Of a DNA stretch of 64,000 bases, positions 8,937 to 17,995 are shown piece after piece. A program made the translations under genes and the position numbers. The stretch is from Mediterraneibacter faecis JCM 15917. Its GTDB lineage: Bacteria > Bacillota > Clostridia > Lachnospirales > Lachnospiraceae. Where the stretch lies: NCBI GenBank assembly GCA_001312505.1, contig BBDW01000004.1, positions 162,920 through 226,919 on the forward strand, in the 5' to 3' direction. The notes under the pieces were generated by a model. That model made no database searches. It worked only from the letters and a program-made list of their open reading frames with translations, and was not told where the DNA came from. How positions within the stretch are numbered: the stretch's first letter is position 1; every line of letters starts with the position of its first letter.

Positions 8937-11258
8937 TTGGACAACGAGACAAGAAGTCTCCCTATGGTTGCCTTAAGAGGATTAACAATCATGCCGGAGA
9001 TGATCGTTCATTTTGATGTGAGCAGAGAACGCTCCATCGCTGCAATTCAACAGGCAATGGTTGAAGAGCAGGAGATATTTCTGGTTGCCCAGAAATCAAT
9101 AGAGACAGAGAACCCCGGACAGGATGATGTCTATGAGACTGGAACAGTTGCATCTGTGAAGCAGCTGATCAAGCTGTCAAAGAAAGTTGTAAGGGTTCTC
9201 GTGGAAGGAAAGAATCGTGCGGTTCTTAAGAAAATTGAAGAGACAGATCCTTATCTTCGTGCAGAAGTAGAAGTTCTGGAAGAACAGGAGATCACGATTC
9301 CGGATGATCTGAATGCGGAAGCAATGATGCGCGGATTGAAGGAAATTATTACAGAATATGCAGCAAAGAATGGAAAGATTTCCAAAGAATCTGTTGCAGA
9401 AATTCTTGATATTACTGATTTAAAACGTCTGGTAAATGAAGTGGCTGCGAATATTCCATTGAAGTACAAGGATCAACAGGAACTTCTGGAAGAGCTGGAT
9501 TTCTGGAGCAGATATGAGAAATTATCATTGAAGCTTGTGAATGAGATGCAGATCATGGAAATCAAAGAAGAACTTCAGAGAAAAGTAAAGAGCAAAGTAG
9601 ATAAGCATCAAAAAGAATATCTTTTAAGAGAACAGCTGAAGGTGATTCGCGAGGAATTAGGTGAAGATACTACATTTTCAGATGCAGATGAGTTCGAAGA
9701 AGCATGTAGCAAATTAGATGCACCGGAAGAAGTAAAAGAAAAGCTCCATAAGGAAATTGGACGGTTTAAGAACACGATCGGTTCTCAGGCAGAAAATGGA
9801 GTAATCCGTACTTATATTGAGACAATCCTGGAGATGCCGTGGAATAAACGTGCCGAAGATAATACAGATATTAACTATGCGAAAGAAGTTTTAGAGGCAG
9901 ATCATTATGGATTGGAACAGGTGAAAGAAAGAATCCTGGAATTCCTGGCTGTCAGAACACTGACACAGAAGGGAGAAAGCCCGATTCTTTGTCTGGTGGG
10001 ACCTCCGGGAACAGGTAAAACTTCTATTGCCAAGTCCCTGGCACGTTCTCTTAAGAAACCGTTTGTGCGCATTTCTTTAGGAGGAGTACGTGACGAGGCT
10101 GAGATCCGTGGTCATCGTAAGACGTATGTCGGAGCGATGCCAGGAAGAATTGCAAATGGAATTCGCACAGCAGGTGTGAAGAATCCGGTACTCCTTCTGG
10201 ATGAGATTGACAAAGTAAGTACAGACTATAAAGGGGGGGATACGTTCTCTGCACTTTTGGAAGTACTAGACAGTGAGCAGAACAGTAAGTTCCGCGATCA
10301 TTATCTGGAAGTGCCACTGGATCTGTCAGAGGTTACATTTATTACAACAGCGAATACCTTACAGACGATTCCAAGACCACTCCTGGACAGAATGGAGATC
10401 ATCGAGATTACAAGTTATACAGAAAACGAGAAACTTCATATTGCAATAGAACATCTGATTCCAAAGCAGCTGGAAAAGCATGGGATTACAGACGAACAGC
10501 TCAGATTTAGCAAGAAAGCAATTTGGAAGATCGCACATAACTATACGAAAGAAGCAGGTGTTCGTCAGTTAGAACGTGAAATCGGAAATATTTGCCGTAA
10601 GGCGGCGAAAGAGCTTCTTACAACCGAGAAAGAGAAGATTACTGTGACAGATAGAAATCTTCATAAATTCCTTGGAAAAGAGAAATATTCTTATCAGATG
10701 GCAAATGCAGCACCGGAGGTCGGTATCGTACGTGGACTTGCATGGACAAGTGTCGGAGGAGATACGCTTCAGATTGAGGTGAATGTAATGCCGGGTAAGG
10801 GAGAGATCATGCTGACAGGACAGCTTGGAGATGTAATGAAAGAGTCCGCCCGTGCCGGAATCAGTTATATTCGATCTGTAAGCAAAAAATATGCAATCGC
10901 AGAAGATTTCTTCGAGAAGCATGATATTCATGTGCACATTCCGGAAGGTGCAGTTCCGAAAGACGGACCATCAGCCGGAATCACAATGGCAACAGCAATG
11001 CTTTCTGCTGTGACAGGCAAGAAAGTTCGCGCAGATCTTGCAATGACAGGAGAAATCACCTTGAGAGGTCGTGTGCTTCCGATCGGAGGATTGAAAGAAA
11101 AACTTCTTGCTGCTAAAAATGCAGGAATACAGACCGTGCTTATTCCAAAAGAGAACACAGCAGATGTGGAAGAACTTTCTTCTGAAATTACAAAAGGATT
11201 GGAAATCATTCCGGTTGAGACAATGGAAGAAGTCTTAAAGAAAGCACTGACAAGATAA
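8937..11258 (+). CDS. lon: ATP-dependent protease La
   Basis: A 773-residue LonA protease for damaged and regulatory proteins. Domains in order are the N-terminal substrate-binding domain (PMVALRGLTIMPEM start), a coiled linker, the AAA+ module with Walker A GPPGTGKT at about 355-362 and Walker B LLLDEIDKV, and the protease domain with the catalytic dyad Ser679 (KDGPSAG) and Lys722 (LKEKLL). The start is TTG at 8937, set by GAGGAGG seven bases upstream; no ATG fits. G7 at 10233-10239 gives DYKGGDTFSALLEVLD where the family has one Gly. Confidence 0.97.
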   Translation: MDNETRSLPMVALRGLTIMPEMIVHFDVSRERSIAAIQQAMVEEQEIFLVAQKSIETENPGQDDVYETGTVASVKQLIKLSKKVVRVLVEGKNRAVLKKIEETDPYLRAEVEVLEEQEITIPDDLNAEAMMRGLKEIITEYAAKNGKISKESVAEILDITDLKRLVNEVAANIPLKYKDQQELLEELDFWSRYEKLSLKLVNEMQIMEIKEELQRKVKSKVDKHQKEYLLREQLKVIREELGEDTTFSDADEFEEACSKLDAPEEVKEKLHKEIGRFKNTIGSQAENGVIRTYIETILEMPWNKRAEDNTDINYAKEVLEADHYGLEQVKERILEFLAVRTLTQKGESPILCLVGPPGTGKTSIAKSLARSLKKPFVRISLGGVRDEAEIRGHRKTYVGAMPGRIANGIRTAGVKNPVLLLDEIDKVSTDYKGGDTFSALLEVLDSEQNSKFRDHYLEVPLDLSEVTFITTANTLQTIPRPLLDRMEIIEITSYTENEKLHIAIEHLIPKQLEKHGITDEQLRFSKKAIWKIAHNYTKEAGVRQLEREIGNICRKAAKELLTTEKEKITVTDRNLHKFLGKEKYSYQMANAAPEVGIVRGLAWTSVGGDTLQIEVNVMPGKGEIMLTGQLGDVMKESARAGISYIRSVSKKYAIAEDFFEKHDIHVHIPEGAVPKDGPSAGITMATAMLSAVTGKKVRADLAMTGEITLRGRVLPIGGLKEKLLAAKNAGIQTVLIPKENTADVEELSSEITKGLEIIPVETMEEVLKKALTR

Positions 11259-11316
11259 AAAGATTGCTTCTGACAGCAGATTGCAATAGAATAGAAAGAA
11301 AGGAGGAGTAAACGAC

Positions 11317-11940
11317 ATGGTCATTAAAAATATAAATCTGGAAACAGTTTGTGGAATCACAAGCGTTCTTCCGGAAAACGATAAGCCTGAGATCGCATTT
11401 GCGGGAAAATCAAATGTAGGAAAATCATCACTGATTAATGCACTGATGAACCGTAAGTCTTATGCAAGAATTTCAGCAACACCGGGAAAGACACAGACAA
11501 TCAATTTCTATACGATTAATGAGGAAATGTATCTGGTCGATCTCCCAGGGTATGGATACGCAAAGGTTTCTGAGCAGGAAAAGATTCAGTGGGGGGGAAA
11601 ACTGATCGAGCGTTATCTGCATACATCAAAACAGCTTAAGGCAGTATTCCTTTTGATCGATATCCGTCATGATCCATCTGCGAATGATAAAATGATGTAT
11701 CAGTGGATCCTGGATCAGGGATATCAGCCAATCATTATCGCAACAAAGCTTGATAAGATTAAACGCAGTCAGGTACAGAAGCATATTAAAATGCTGAAGA
11801 CAGGTCTGCAGCTTGTTCCTGGAACAAAAGTAATTCCATTCTCATCCCAGACAAAACAGGGAAGAGATGAGATTTGGGAATTGATTGAGACAGAATATCT
11901 CGGATATGGAAATGACGAGGGGGCAGAGGATGACAAATAA
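11317..11940 (+). CDS. engB: Ribosome biogenesis GTPase EngB/YsxC
   Basis: A 207-residue TrmE-Era-like GTPase needed for assembly of the large ribosomal subunit. The G1 loop GKSNVGKSS is at residues 30-38, the G2 threonine lies in ATPGKTQT, G3 is DLPGYGYA and G4 is TKLDK. GGAGG precedes the ATG. The gene follows lon, as in many Firmicutes, and its stop overlaps the start of the next gene. G7 at 11591-11597 gives QWGGKLIERYL where the family normally has WGK. Confidence 0.97.
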   Translation: MVIKNINLETVCGITSVLPENDKPEIAFAGKSNVGKSSLINALMNRKSYARISATPGKTQTINFYTINEEMYLVDLPGYGYAKVSEQEKIQWGGKLIERYLHTSKQLKAVFLLIDIRHDPSANDKMMYQWILDQGYQPIIIATKLDKIKRSQVQKHIKMLKTGLQLVPGTKVIPFSSQTKQGRDEIWELIETEYLGYGNDEGAEDDK

Positions 11941-13056
11941 GCGCCCATACTGGCAAGTTGCCGTAAGCTTGCTTTTCAGCATAGCAGCAACAGTTGGATT
12001 TATACTGATCGGATGGAAATTACTTGGATTTCTCATGCCGTTTGTGGTTGGATGGATCATTGCATCCATCGCCACACCGGTTGTTAACTGGTTAGAAAAA
12101 CGTTTGAAGATCAGAAAAAATTAGGCTCCGCATTGATTATTATCGGAGTCCTGGCGTTGATGGGGGGGACGCTGGGCTACTTTGCTGTCAGTTGGCTGGT
12201 TTCAGAAGTCAGCAGTCTGATCAAAGACTTCCCGGAAATGTATGTGCAGCTCGAAAAAGGACTCCATCAAATTGGAATTTCTATGTCCGGAATTTTTAGC
12301 AAACTGCCGGATGGAATCCAGAATGGATGGACGACAACTGTTGCGAATTTGGATGACACGATGGGAAATCTGATGTCAAAAATCAGTGAGCCAACGGTAA
12401 GTGCCGCAGGAAATATCGCAAAGCGTGTGCCAAGTTATCTGGTATCAACAATCGTTGCGGTTATGTCTTCTTATTTCTTTATCTCAGAGCGAGAAGAAGT
12501 TGTGACATGGGTCAAACAGATTGCGCCAAAGTCAGTAACTGAACGAATGATCATGGTGATAGATAACCTGAAATATGCGGTTGGTGGATATTTCAAGGCA
12601 CAGTTTAAGATCATGGGAATTGTATTTTTGATTTTGGCTGTAGGACTTGGATTTTTGAGAGTCCATTACTTTGTATTGTCTGCATTTTTGATCGCATTTC
12701 TAGATTTCCTACCATTTTTTGGAACAGGAACTGCGATGATTCCATGGGCTATATATGCAGTCTTTATGGGAGATTATAAACGTGCGATTATGCTTGTTGT
12801 GATCTATGCAATTACGCAAATTGTCAGACAGCTGATCCAGCCGAAGCTTGTCGGAGACAGTGTCGGATTGAATCCGCTGGTTACACTGCTTTTGATTTAT
12901 ATTGGATATCGAATTGGTGGTGTGATCTGGATGATCCTTGCTGTTCCGGTTGGTATGGTCATTATAAATATGTGTCAGGCCGGTGCGTTTGATTATATTT
13001 TTGATGATATAAAGACGCTGATTGTCGGAATCTTGAAATTAAGAGACGAAGAGTAG
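11930..13056 (+). CDS. AI-2E family (PF01594) membrane permease
   Basis: A predicted inner-membrane protein of about 375 residues with the UPF0118/AI-2E fold: two N-terminal membrane helices, a soluble middle, then hydrophobic helices (GIVFLILAVGLGFLRVH, LIAFLDFLPFFGTG, MILAVPVGMVI). The FLDFLPFFG and P-K-L-V-G-D motifs are typical. The ATG at 11930 overlaps the end of engB. The frame breaks after RLKIRK at 12115-12120, where six A are written and seven are needed; with that base the two halves join exactly. G7 at 12162-12168 probably adds a Gly. Members export diverse small molecules or ions; the substrate is unknown. Confidence 0.88.
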
Positions 13057-13098
13057 TGTAGTTAAGAAACAAGGAAGTAATTGAAAGGAGAAAAATAT

Positions 13099-14471
13099 AT
13101 GAGCAATTATGATGTAATTATTATCGGTGCAGGACCTGGGGGAATCTTTGCAGCTTATGAGCTGGTAGAGAAAGCACCGGAATTGAAGGTGGCGGTATTT
13201 GAAGCGGCAATCCACTGGAGAAGAGAAAATGCCCAATCGATGGAAAGAAGATTAAGAGCTGTGTGAACTGCAAGACATGCGCGATTATGAGTGGATTCGG
13301 TGGAGCAGGAGCATTTTCAGATGGAAAATACAATATCACAAATAATTTTGGTGGAACATTGTATGAGTATATCGGTAAAGAGACAGCAATTGAGCTGATG
13401 AATTACGTAGATGAGATCAATGTGAAATTTGGTGGTGAGGGTACAAAAATGTATTCCACATCAGGAACACATATTAAGAAACTCTGTATGCAGAATAAGC
13501 TGAATCTTTTGGATGCATCTGTTCGTCATCTTGGAACAGATATCAACTATGTTGTTCTTGAGAATCTCTATGCAAAGTTGAAAGATACTGTAGAGTTCCG
13601 TTTTAACTGTCATGTAGATGATGTGGAAGCGATTGACGGCGGATATCGCGTGATTACAAAGGATGGTGTAGATGAATGTAAGAAATGTATCGTTTCTGTG
13701 GGAAGAAGCGGAAGTAAATGGATGGAAAAAGTATGTGAAAATCTCGATATCACAACAAAATCCAACCGTGTAGATATCGGAGTTCGTGTGGAACTTCCAG
13801 CAGTTATTTTCTCACACCTTACAGATGAACTGTATGAAAGCAAGATTGTCTACAGAACAGAGAAGTTTGAAGATAAAGTCAGAACATTCTGTATGAATCC
13901 GAATGGAATCGTTGTAAATGAGAATACAAACGGAATCGTTACAGTAAACGGACATAGCTATGAAGATCCGGCGAAGCAGACAGAGAATACAAACTTTGCG
14001 CTTCTTGTGGAGAAACATTTTTCAGAGCCGTTCAAAGACAGTAATGGATATGGTGAAAGTATTGCACGCCTGTCTAATATGCTTGGAGGTGGCGTTCTTG
14101 TACAGCGCTTTGGTGATCTGATCCGAGGAAGAAGAAGTACACCGGCACGTATTGCAGAGAGTTTTCTGACACCGACACTTTCCGCAGAACCGGGAGATTT
14201 GAGCCTTGTATTGCCGAAACGTATTCTTGATGGAATCATTGAGATGATCTACGCTTTGGATAAGATCGCACCTGGAACAGCAAATGATGATACACTGCTC
14301 TATGGTGTAGAAGTTAAGTTCTACAATATGGAAGTGAAACTGGATGAACATCTTGAAACAAAACACAAGGGCCTGTATGTGATTGGAGACGGAAGTGGAG
14401 TGACACATTCATTGTCCCATGCATCAGCAAGTGGTGTGTTCGTAGCAAGAGAGATTGCAGAAGAAGTGTAA
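13099..14471 (+). CDS. NAD(P)/FAD-dependent dehydrogenase (COG2509-like)
   Basis: A cytoplasmic flavoprotein of about 457 residues. It opens MSNYDVIIIGAGPGGIFAAYEL, the FAD-binding dinucleotide fold, and ends with the second FAD motif LYVIGDGSGVTHSLSHA. The cysteine-containing CVNCKTCAIMSGFGGAGAFSDGK segment is characteristic of this poorly characterised family. AAAGGAG precedes the ATG at 13099. The frame breaks at 13206-13207 (GG written, GGG needed); restoring a G gives the family-like EAGNPLEKRKCPID. Substrate and physiological role are unknown, and nothing in the neighbourhood reveals them. Confidence 0.86.
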
Positions 14472-14736
14472 ATTGATAGAAGTTAATAGTTAAAATAAAG
14501 GGGGGAGTTTTTCATTTGCAGAAATTACATGAAGTGTGTTTGTGTATTGCAGGTGAAAAACTTCCCTTTTTTCTTATGTATAAAAAAGAAACTTGAGTTT
14601 TTGTTGTTTTTACAAATAAAACAGTTGGATTTTGTTGATTCTTAATTAAAGCGTGTTGAGATTTATTGGAATCTCCTTGACAGAAAGGCATATAGATAGT
14701 ATTATTTATAGTAAGAGAGTTTATAGCTGAGACTGG

Positions 14737-14878
14737 GTTACTGTTCACTCCCGTGTCAATCACTTCGCTGATTGACACGAGGATGCATGTTTTGGCTTGA
14801 ATGCATCTCGCCCCCCCATCGCCAAAGGCGATTTAAAATGGCGAGATGTGTTGCTGGTCACATCGTGTGAACAGTAAC
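14737..14878. mobile_element. MITE family A, copy 1 (142 bp)
   Basis: The ends are GTTACTGTTCAC and GTGAACAGTAAC, a 12-base terminal inverted repeat. The element is flanked on both sides by the direct repeat GAGACTGG (14729-14736 and 14879-14886), an 8-base target duplication. Inside are three hairpins: GTGTCAATCA/TGATTGACAC, GATGCAT/ATGCATC and ATCGCC/GGCGAT. No coding capacity. A second copy is at 30880-31024. IS66-family elements make 8-base duplications, so an IS66-type transposase may move it in trans (inference). Confidence 0.9.
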
Positions 14879-14972
14879 GAGACTGGCTGTGAACAGAGAA
14901 TGTTAGTGGATTAACATACAGGATTGTATGAATGAGAATTACAGAATCTATGTGAAAGAGAGGAACTGACAG

Positions 14973-15338
14973 ATGGCGAATGATCACGGAGAACAGATTA
15001 GAATTGTACAGGAAACAGTTGCAGGTAAGGAGATTACATTTGCACATGTAATGGGAGGTCCGGCTCCGATTATTTATCAGAAACTCGGATTAAATCCACA
15101 TCTGGATTATCGTTCTTCTGCAATTGGAATTATGAATATGACTCCACCGGAGTCAGCAGTTATCGCATCTGATATTGCAGTGAAAAGCGGTAATGTTTAT
15201 CTTGGATTCGCAGACCGTTTTACAGGCACACTGATTATTACAGGAGAGATTTCTGATGTTACATCTGCATTGACAGAAGTTGTGGATTATTTCAGAGATT
15301 CTCTTGGTTATGTAGTCTGTGATATTACAAAACGATAG
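14973..15338 (+). CDS. EutS/PduU-like microcompartment shell protein
   Basis: A 121-residue BMC-domain protein. The IVQETVAGKEITFAHVMG opening, AIGIMNMTPPESAVIASDIAVKSG and TGTLIITGEISDVTSALTEV segments match the circularly permuted EutS/PduU shell hexamer, which has an extra N-terminal strand plugging the pore. It is the first of three linked genes (two shell proteins and EutP). No ethanolamine or propanediol enzyme is nearby. The gene lies just after a MITE. The true cargo system must be elsewhere in the genome, or the locus is a remnant. Confidence 0.9.
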   Translation: MANDHGEQIRIVQETVAGKEITFAHVMGGPAPIIYQKLGLNPHLDYRSSAIGIMNMTPPESAVIASDIAVKSGNVYLGFADRFTGTLIITGEISDVTSALTEVVDYFRDSLGYVVCDITKR

Positions 15339-15349
15339 GAAGTGCGCTT

Positions 15350-15782
15350 ATGGAACGGGAACGTATAACGAGAGAAGAGCTCATGGAGCGTCTGTTTCAT
15401 GATGACTATGAGAATCTGAAAGGAAAGAAGCTTCGTATGACTCGTGTGCGCGTGCCGGGGAAGGAAGTCTGCATGGCGCATATTATCAGTAGATCAGATG
15501 AGGTTATTTACCAGAATCTGGGATTACATATTGGAACTCATGAAGGTGAGGATCACACAGGAGAGTCTATCGGACTTCTGCGTTTTACACCGTGGGAAGC
15601 AGTTGTGGTTGCTGCAGATGTAGCATTCAAGAGCGCAGATGTTGAGATGGATTTATGGACAGATTCTGCGGGACACTAATTCTGACCGGCGGATTGACAC
15701 AGGTACAGACAGCGTGGAAGAAGTAGTTCGATTTTTTAATGAGAGACTTGGCTTTGCAGTGTGCGAGGTTCATAGAAGTTAA
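15350..15782 (+). CDS. Second EutS/PduU-like microcompartment shell protein
   Basis: About 144 residues once corrected, with an N-terminal extension (MERERITREELMERLF) ahead of the EutS-like core (RVRVPGKEVCMAHIIS, SIGLLRFTPWEAVVVAADVAFKSADVEM). As written it breaks twice: GGG at 15670-15672 should be GGGG, and the single G at 15714 should be GG. With both repaired it reads to TAA at 15780-15782 and ends like the first copy (FNERLGFAVCEVH). The two copies are diverged paralogues and probably make a mixed shell facet. Cytoplasmic, associated with a microcompartment shell. Confidence 0.85.
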
Positions 15783-15802
15783 GAAGACAGAGGCGTAACA
15801 GG

Positions 15803-16334
15803 ATGAAAAAGATATTTTTGATGGGGGAGAAGTGAAGCGGGGGGGAAGACTTCACTGACGCAGGCTCTTAAGGGAGAAGAACTGCATTATGTGAAGACAC
15901 AGTATACGAATACAGAAGATGATACGATCGACTCTCCGGGAGAGTATGCAGAGTCTAAGCATTTCAGTGTTGGACTTGCCTGTTTTTCATTTGAGGCAGA
16001 CGTGATTGCTATGGTGCAGGCTGCAGATGAACCGTTCAATCTGTTCGGACCTGGAAGCAGATGTTTTATCCAACGTCCATTGATCGGAATCATTACAAAG
16101 ATTGATTCACCGTACGCAAATGTTGATATGGTGAGACTTTGGATGAAGAATGCCGGATGTGAGCGCATTTTCGAAGTAAATAATAAGACGCGGGAAGGTA
16201 TCAAAGAGCTCATAGATTATCTGAATGAGCCTGTGGAAATACTGACATTGGATCGTGCCAGATATAAACAGTCATTGGGATTGAATGACTGGGATCCACT
16301 ACCGGAAGGTGTAGAGTATCCGGATGGCATGTAG
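15803..16334 (+). CDS. eutP: EutP/PduV-type small GTPase-like protein
   Basis: About 176 residues. The P-loop reads GRSEAGKTS once an extra G in the run 15823-15827 (five written, four expected) is removed. A second run, G7 at 15839-15845, adds a Gly. DSPGEY is the G3-like motif and ITKID the G4-like motif. Family members (EutP, PduV) are accessory to ethanolamine or propanediol microcompartments; EutP has been described as an acetate kinase in some bacteria. Linked to the two EutS-like genes in the same direction. Confidence 0.87.
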
Positions 16335-16350
16335 ATATCAAAAGATTAAG

Positions 16351-16490
16351 GTGACTGTTCAGAGCCAACCTTCAAAATGCTACGCATTTTGAAGGTGTGG
16401 CGTATCCGCCAAATAAAATTTCAAAAACAGTCTTAAAAATGCAAGCATTTTACATCTTTTTTTGAAATTTGCTTGGCTCTGAACAGTTAC
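16351..16490. mobile_element. MITE family B (140 bp)
   Basis: The terminal inverted repeats are 17 bases: GTGACTGTTCAGAGCCA and TGGCTCTGAACAGTTAC (one mismatch). Perfect 8-base direct repeats AGATTAAG flank it (16343-16350 and 16491-16498). Inside are a perfect CCTTCAAAATGC/GCATTTTGAAGG hairpin, a long-range AAATTTCAAAAA/TTTTTGAAATTT pairing and an AAAATGC/GCATTTT hairpin. The right end, read inward, starts GTAA, the terminus known for IS66-family elements, which also make 8-base duplications. Confidence 0.9.
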
Positions 16491-16547
16491 AGATTAAGAA
16501 AAATTAAGAAAGATATCCCTCTTGAGATATTTCTGGAAGATAGAATA

Positions 16548-16556
16548 TGCTATAAT
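16548..16556 (+). promoter_or_regulatory. Extended -10 promoter of the DUF975 gene
   Basis: TGC-TATAAT, an extended -10 with perfect hexamer; no convincing -35 at 17 bases. It lies about 50 bases before the start. Confidence 0.5.
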
Positions 16557-16607
16557 GATTATGTAGCAATCAGTTCAATCAACAGAATGACATCAGGAGG
16601 GATTTTT

Positions 16608-17312
16608 ATGTTATGGACAAGAAGTGAATTAAAGGGAAGAGCAAAGTTCCTGTTGAAACAGAATTATTGGTATTCTGTTCTTGCAGCATTGATTTATACG
16701 TTTCTTTTGGGAAATGGATTTACGCATTCTTATAATATACTAAAAAATAAGAATAGTGAGGTGGAAACTTCGATACAAGGTTTTCATCCGATTCTAATGT
16801 TTGGGATTGCAGCAACTGTAGCAGTTGTGGTTGTAATTTCATTTATTGTATATCTGGCTATTGCCTATTTCCTATGGAATCCAATGACTGTCGGCTGTTG
16901 TAAATTTTTCAAAAATGGAAGAGACGGAAGACAGGATGTGAAAGATATTTTCCGTATGGTAAGAGATTGCAATAAGACAGTACGTATGACAATGCTTCTG
17001 AAGACAATTTATCTTACATTGTGGTCACTGTTATTTATTGTTCCCGGTGTGATCAAAGGATATGAATATGCAATGGTACCGTATCTTCTGCTTGACCATC
17101 CGGAGATGAGCAGACAGGAGATTTTTGCGGAGAGCAAACGAATGATGATGGGGGGGAATAAATGGGATGCGTTTGTGCTGGATCTTTCCTTTATCGGCTG
17201 GCATTTGCTGGGGGGGGCATGTACGTTTGGGATCTTAACTTTTCTTTATGTAAATCCGTATCAGTATTATACAGAGGCAGAGTTGTATCATGTGCTGAGA
17301 GATAGAATGTAA
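16608..17312 (+). CDS. DUF975 family membrane protein
   Basis: A protein of about 234 residues with several hydrophobic helices (YWYSVLAALIYTFLLG, AATVAVVVVISFIVYLAIAYF, LLFIVPGVIKGYEYAMVPYLL, LGGACTFGILTFLYV). The RSELKGRAKFLLK opening and the cytoplasmic SKRMMMGNKWDAFVLDLSFIGWH segment are the DUF975 signature. Function is unknown. The start is chosen at 16608 because AGGAGG stands just upstream; an upstream in-frame extension would run into MITE B. G7 at 17150-17156 and G8 at 17210-17217 each add a Gly. Confidence 0.85.
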   Translation: MLWTRSELKGRAKFLLKQNYWYSVLAALIYTFLLGNGFTHSYNILKNKNSEVETSIQGFHPILMFGIAATVAVVVVISFIVYLAIAYFLWNPMTVGCCKFFKNGRDGRQDVKDIFRMVRDCNKTVRMTMLLKTIYLTLWSLLFIVPGVIKGYEYAMVPYLLLDHPEMSRQEIFAESKRMMMGGNKWDAFVLDLSFIGWHLLGGACTFGILTFLYVNPYQYYTEAELYHVLRDRM

Positions 17313-17342
17313 ATATAGATTCATATTATGAAACTTAGAATA

Positions 17343-17389
17343 AAAAGTTCACGGCTGGTTGTATATGATCAGCTGTGAGCTTTTCTTTT
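17343..17389 (+). terminator. Terminator after the DUF975 gene
   Basis: AAAAGTTCACGGCTG pairs with CAGCTGTGAGCTTTT (two G-T pairs), followed by TTTTCTTTT. Confidence 0.8.
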
Positions 17390-17425
17390 GCAAAATAAAA
17401 ATAGAAGACAACTCAATATTTTCTA

Positions 17426-17453
17426 TTGACATTAAAAACCAATGTGATAAACT
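17426..17453 (+). promoter_or_regulatory. Promoter of the marR-ABC exporter operon
   Basis: TTGACA, 16-base spacer, TAAACT. An operator-like array begins ten bases downstream. Confidence 0.5.
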
Positions 17454-17462
17454 TGTTTATAC

Positions 17463-17505
17463 AGGAACTGTTCACAAGTGAACAATTCACTGGTAAACAG
17501 TTCCT
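17463..17505. promoter_or_regulatory. Operator array for the MarR regulator
   Basis: Outer arms AGGAACTGTT / AACAGTTCCT enclose a perfect palindrome TGTTCAC-AA-GTGAACA and a further TTCAC and GTAAAC. The half-sites alternate in orientation about every eight bases, placing several on the same DNA face region. It lies between the promoter and the marR start, where an autorepressor would bind. Confidence 0.65.
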
Positions 17506-17536
17506 GCGTGTGAAGATAGAAAGGAGGATTACAATT

Positions 17537-17995
17537 TTGTGTGAAGAACATTTTCATATCGGTCCACAGGTACATAAAATGGATCGTTCCATTTCAAAAT
17601 TACTTGAGGCGAGAGTAAAAGCGGAAGGGTTGGATGAAGTAACCCTTATGCATGGATGGATTTTGCGTTATCTCTATGAACATCAGGATGCAGAGATTTA
17701 TCAGAAAGACATAGAGAAGTATTTCGGAATCTGCCGTTCGGGAGTGACGAATATCATTCAGGCTTTAGAGAAGAAAGGACTTGTCTGTCGTGCTTCGGTT
17801 GCGAGTGATGCAAGGCTGAAAAAGGTTATGCTGACAGAGGCAGGACGCGAAAGTCACGAAAAGCTTGGAGAGATTTTCAAGCGAATGGACGCAGAACTGG
17901 AAGAAGGAATTACCGAAGAAGAATTACAGGCATTTTTGAGAGTGACTCATAAGGTTCATCTCAATCTAAGAAAAATGAGAGGAGAGAATTCATGA
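17537..17995 (+). CDS. MarR family transcriptional regulator
   Basis: A 152-residue winged-helix regulator. The HTH core is EIYQKDIEKYFGICRSGVTNIIQALEKKGLV with the wing RASVASDARLKKVMLT. The start is TTG at 17537, nine bases after AGGAGG; the longer open frame upstream runs through the operator and has no ribosome site. The stop overlaps the first ABC gene (ATGA), so regulator and exporter form one operon, the usual layout for a locally acting MarR repressor of a drug or metabolite exporter. The ligand is unknown. Confidence 0.9.
   Translation: MCEEHFHIGPQVHKMDRSISKLLEARVKAEGLDEVTLMHGWILRYLYEHQDAEIYQKDIEKYFGICRSGVTNIIQALEKKGLVCRASVASDARLKKVMLTEAGRESHEKLGEIFKRMDAELEEGITEEELQAFLRVTHKVHLNLRKMRGENS

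Noticed and set aside
14500..14512. GGGGGG before 14506 as a ribosome site of a short reading frame
   Set aside because: No start codon with a meaningful frame follows; the stretch 14472-14728 holds nothing I could identify.
16473..16607. N-terminal extension of the DUF975 protein
   Set aside because: The in-frame ATG lies in the end of MITE B, while the ATG at 16608 has AGGAGG and the normal family start.
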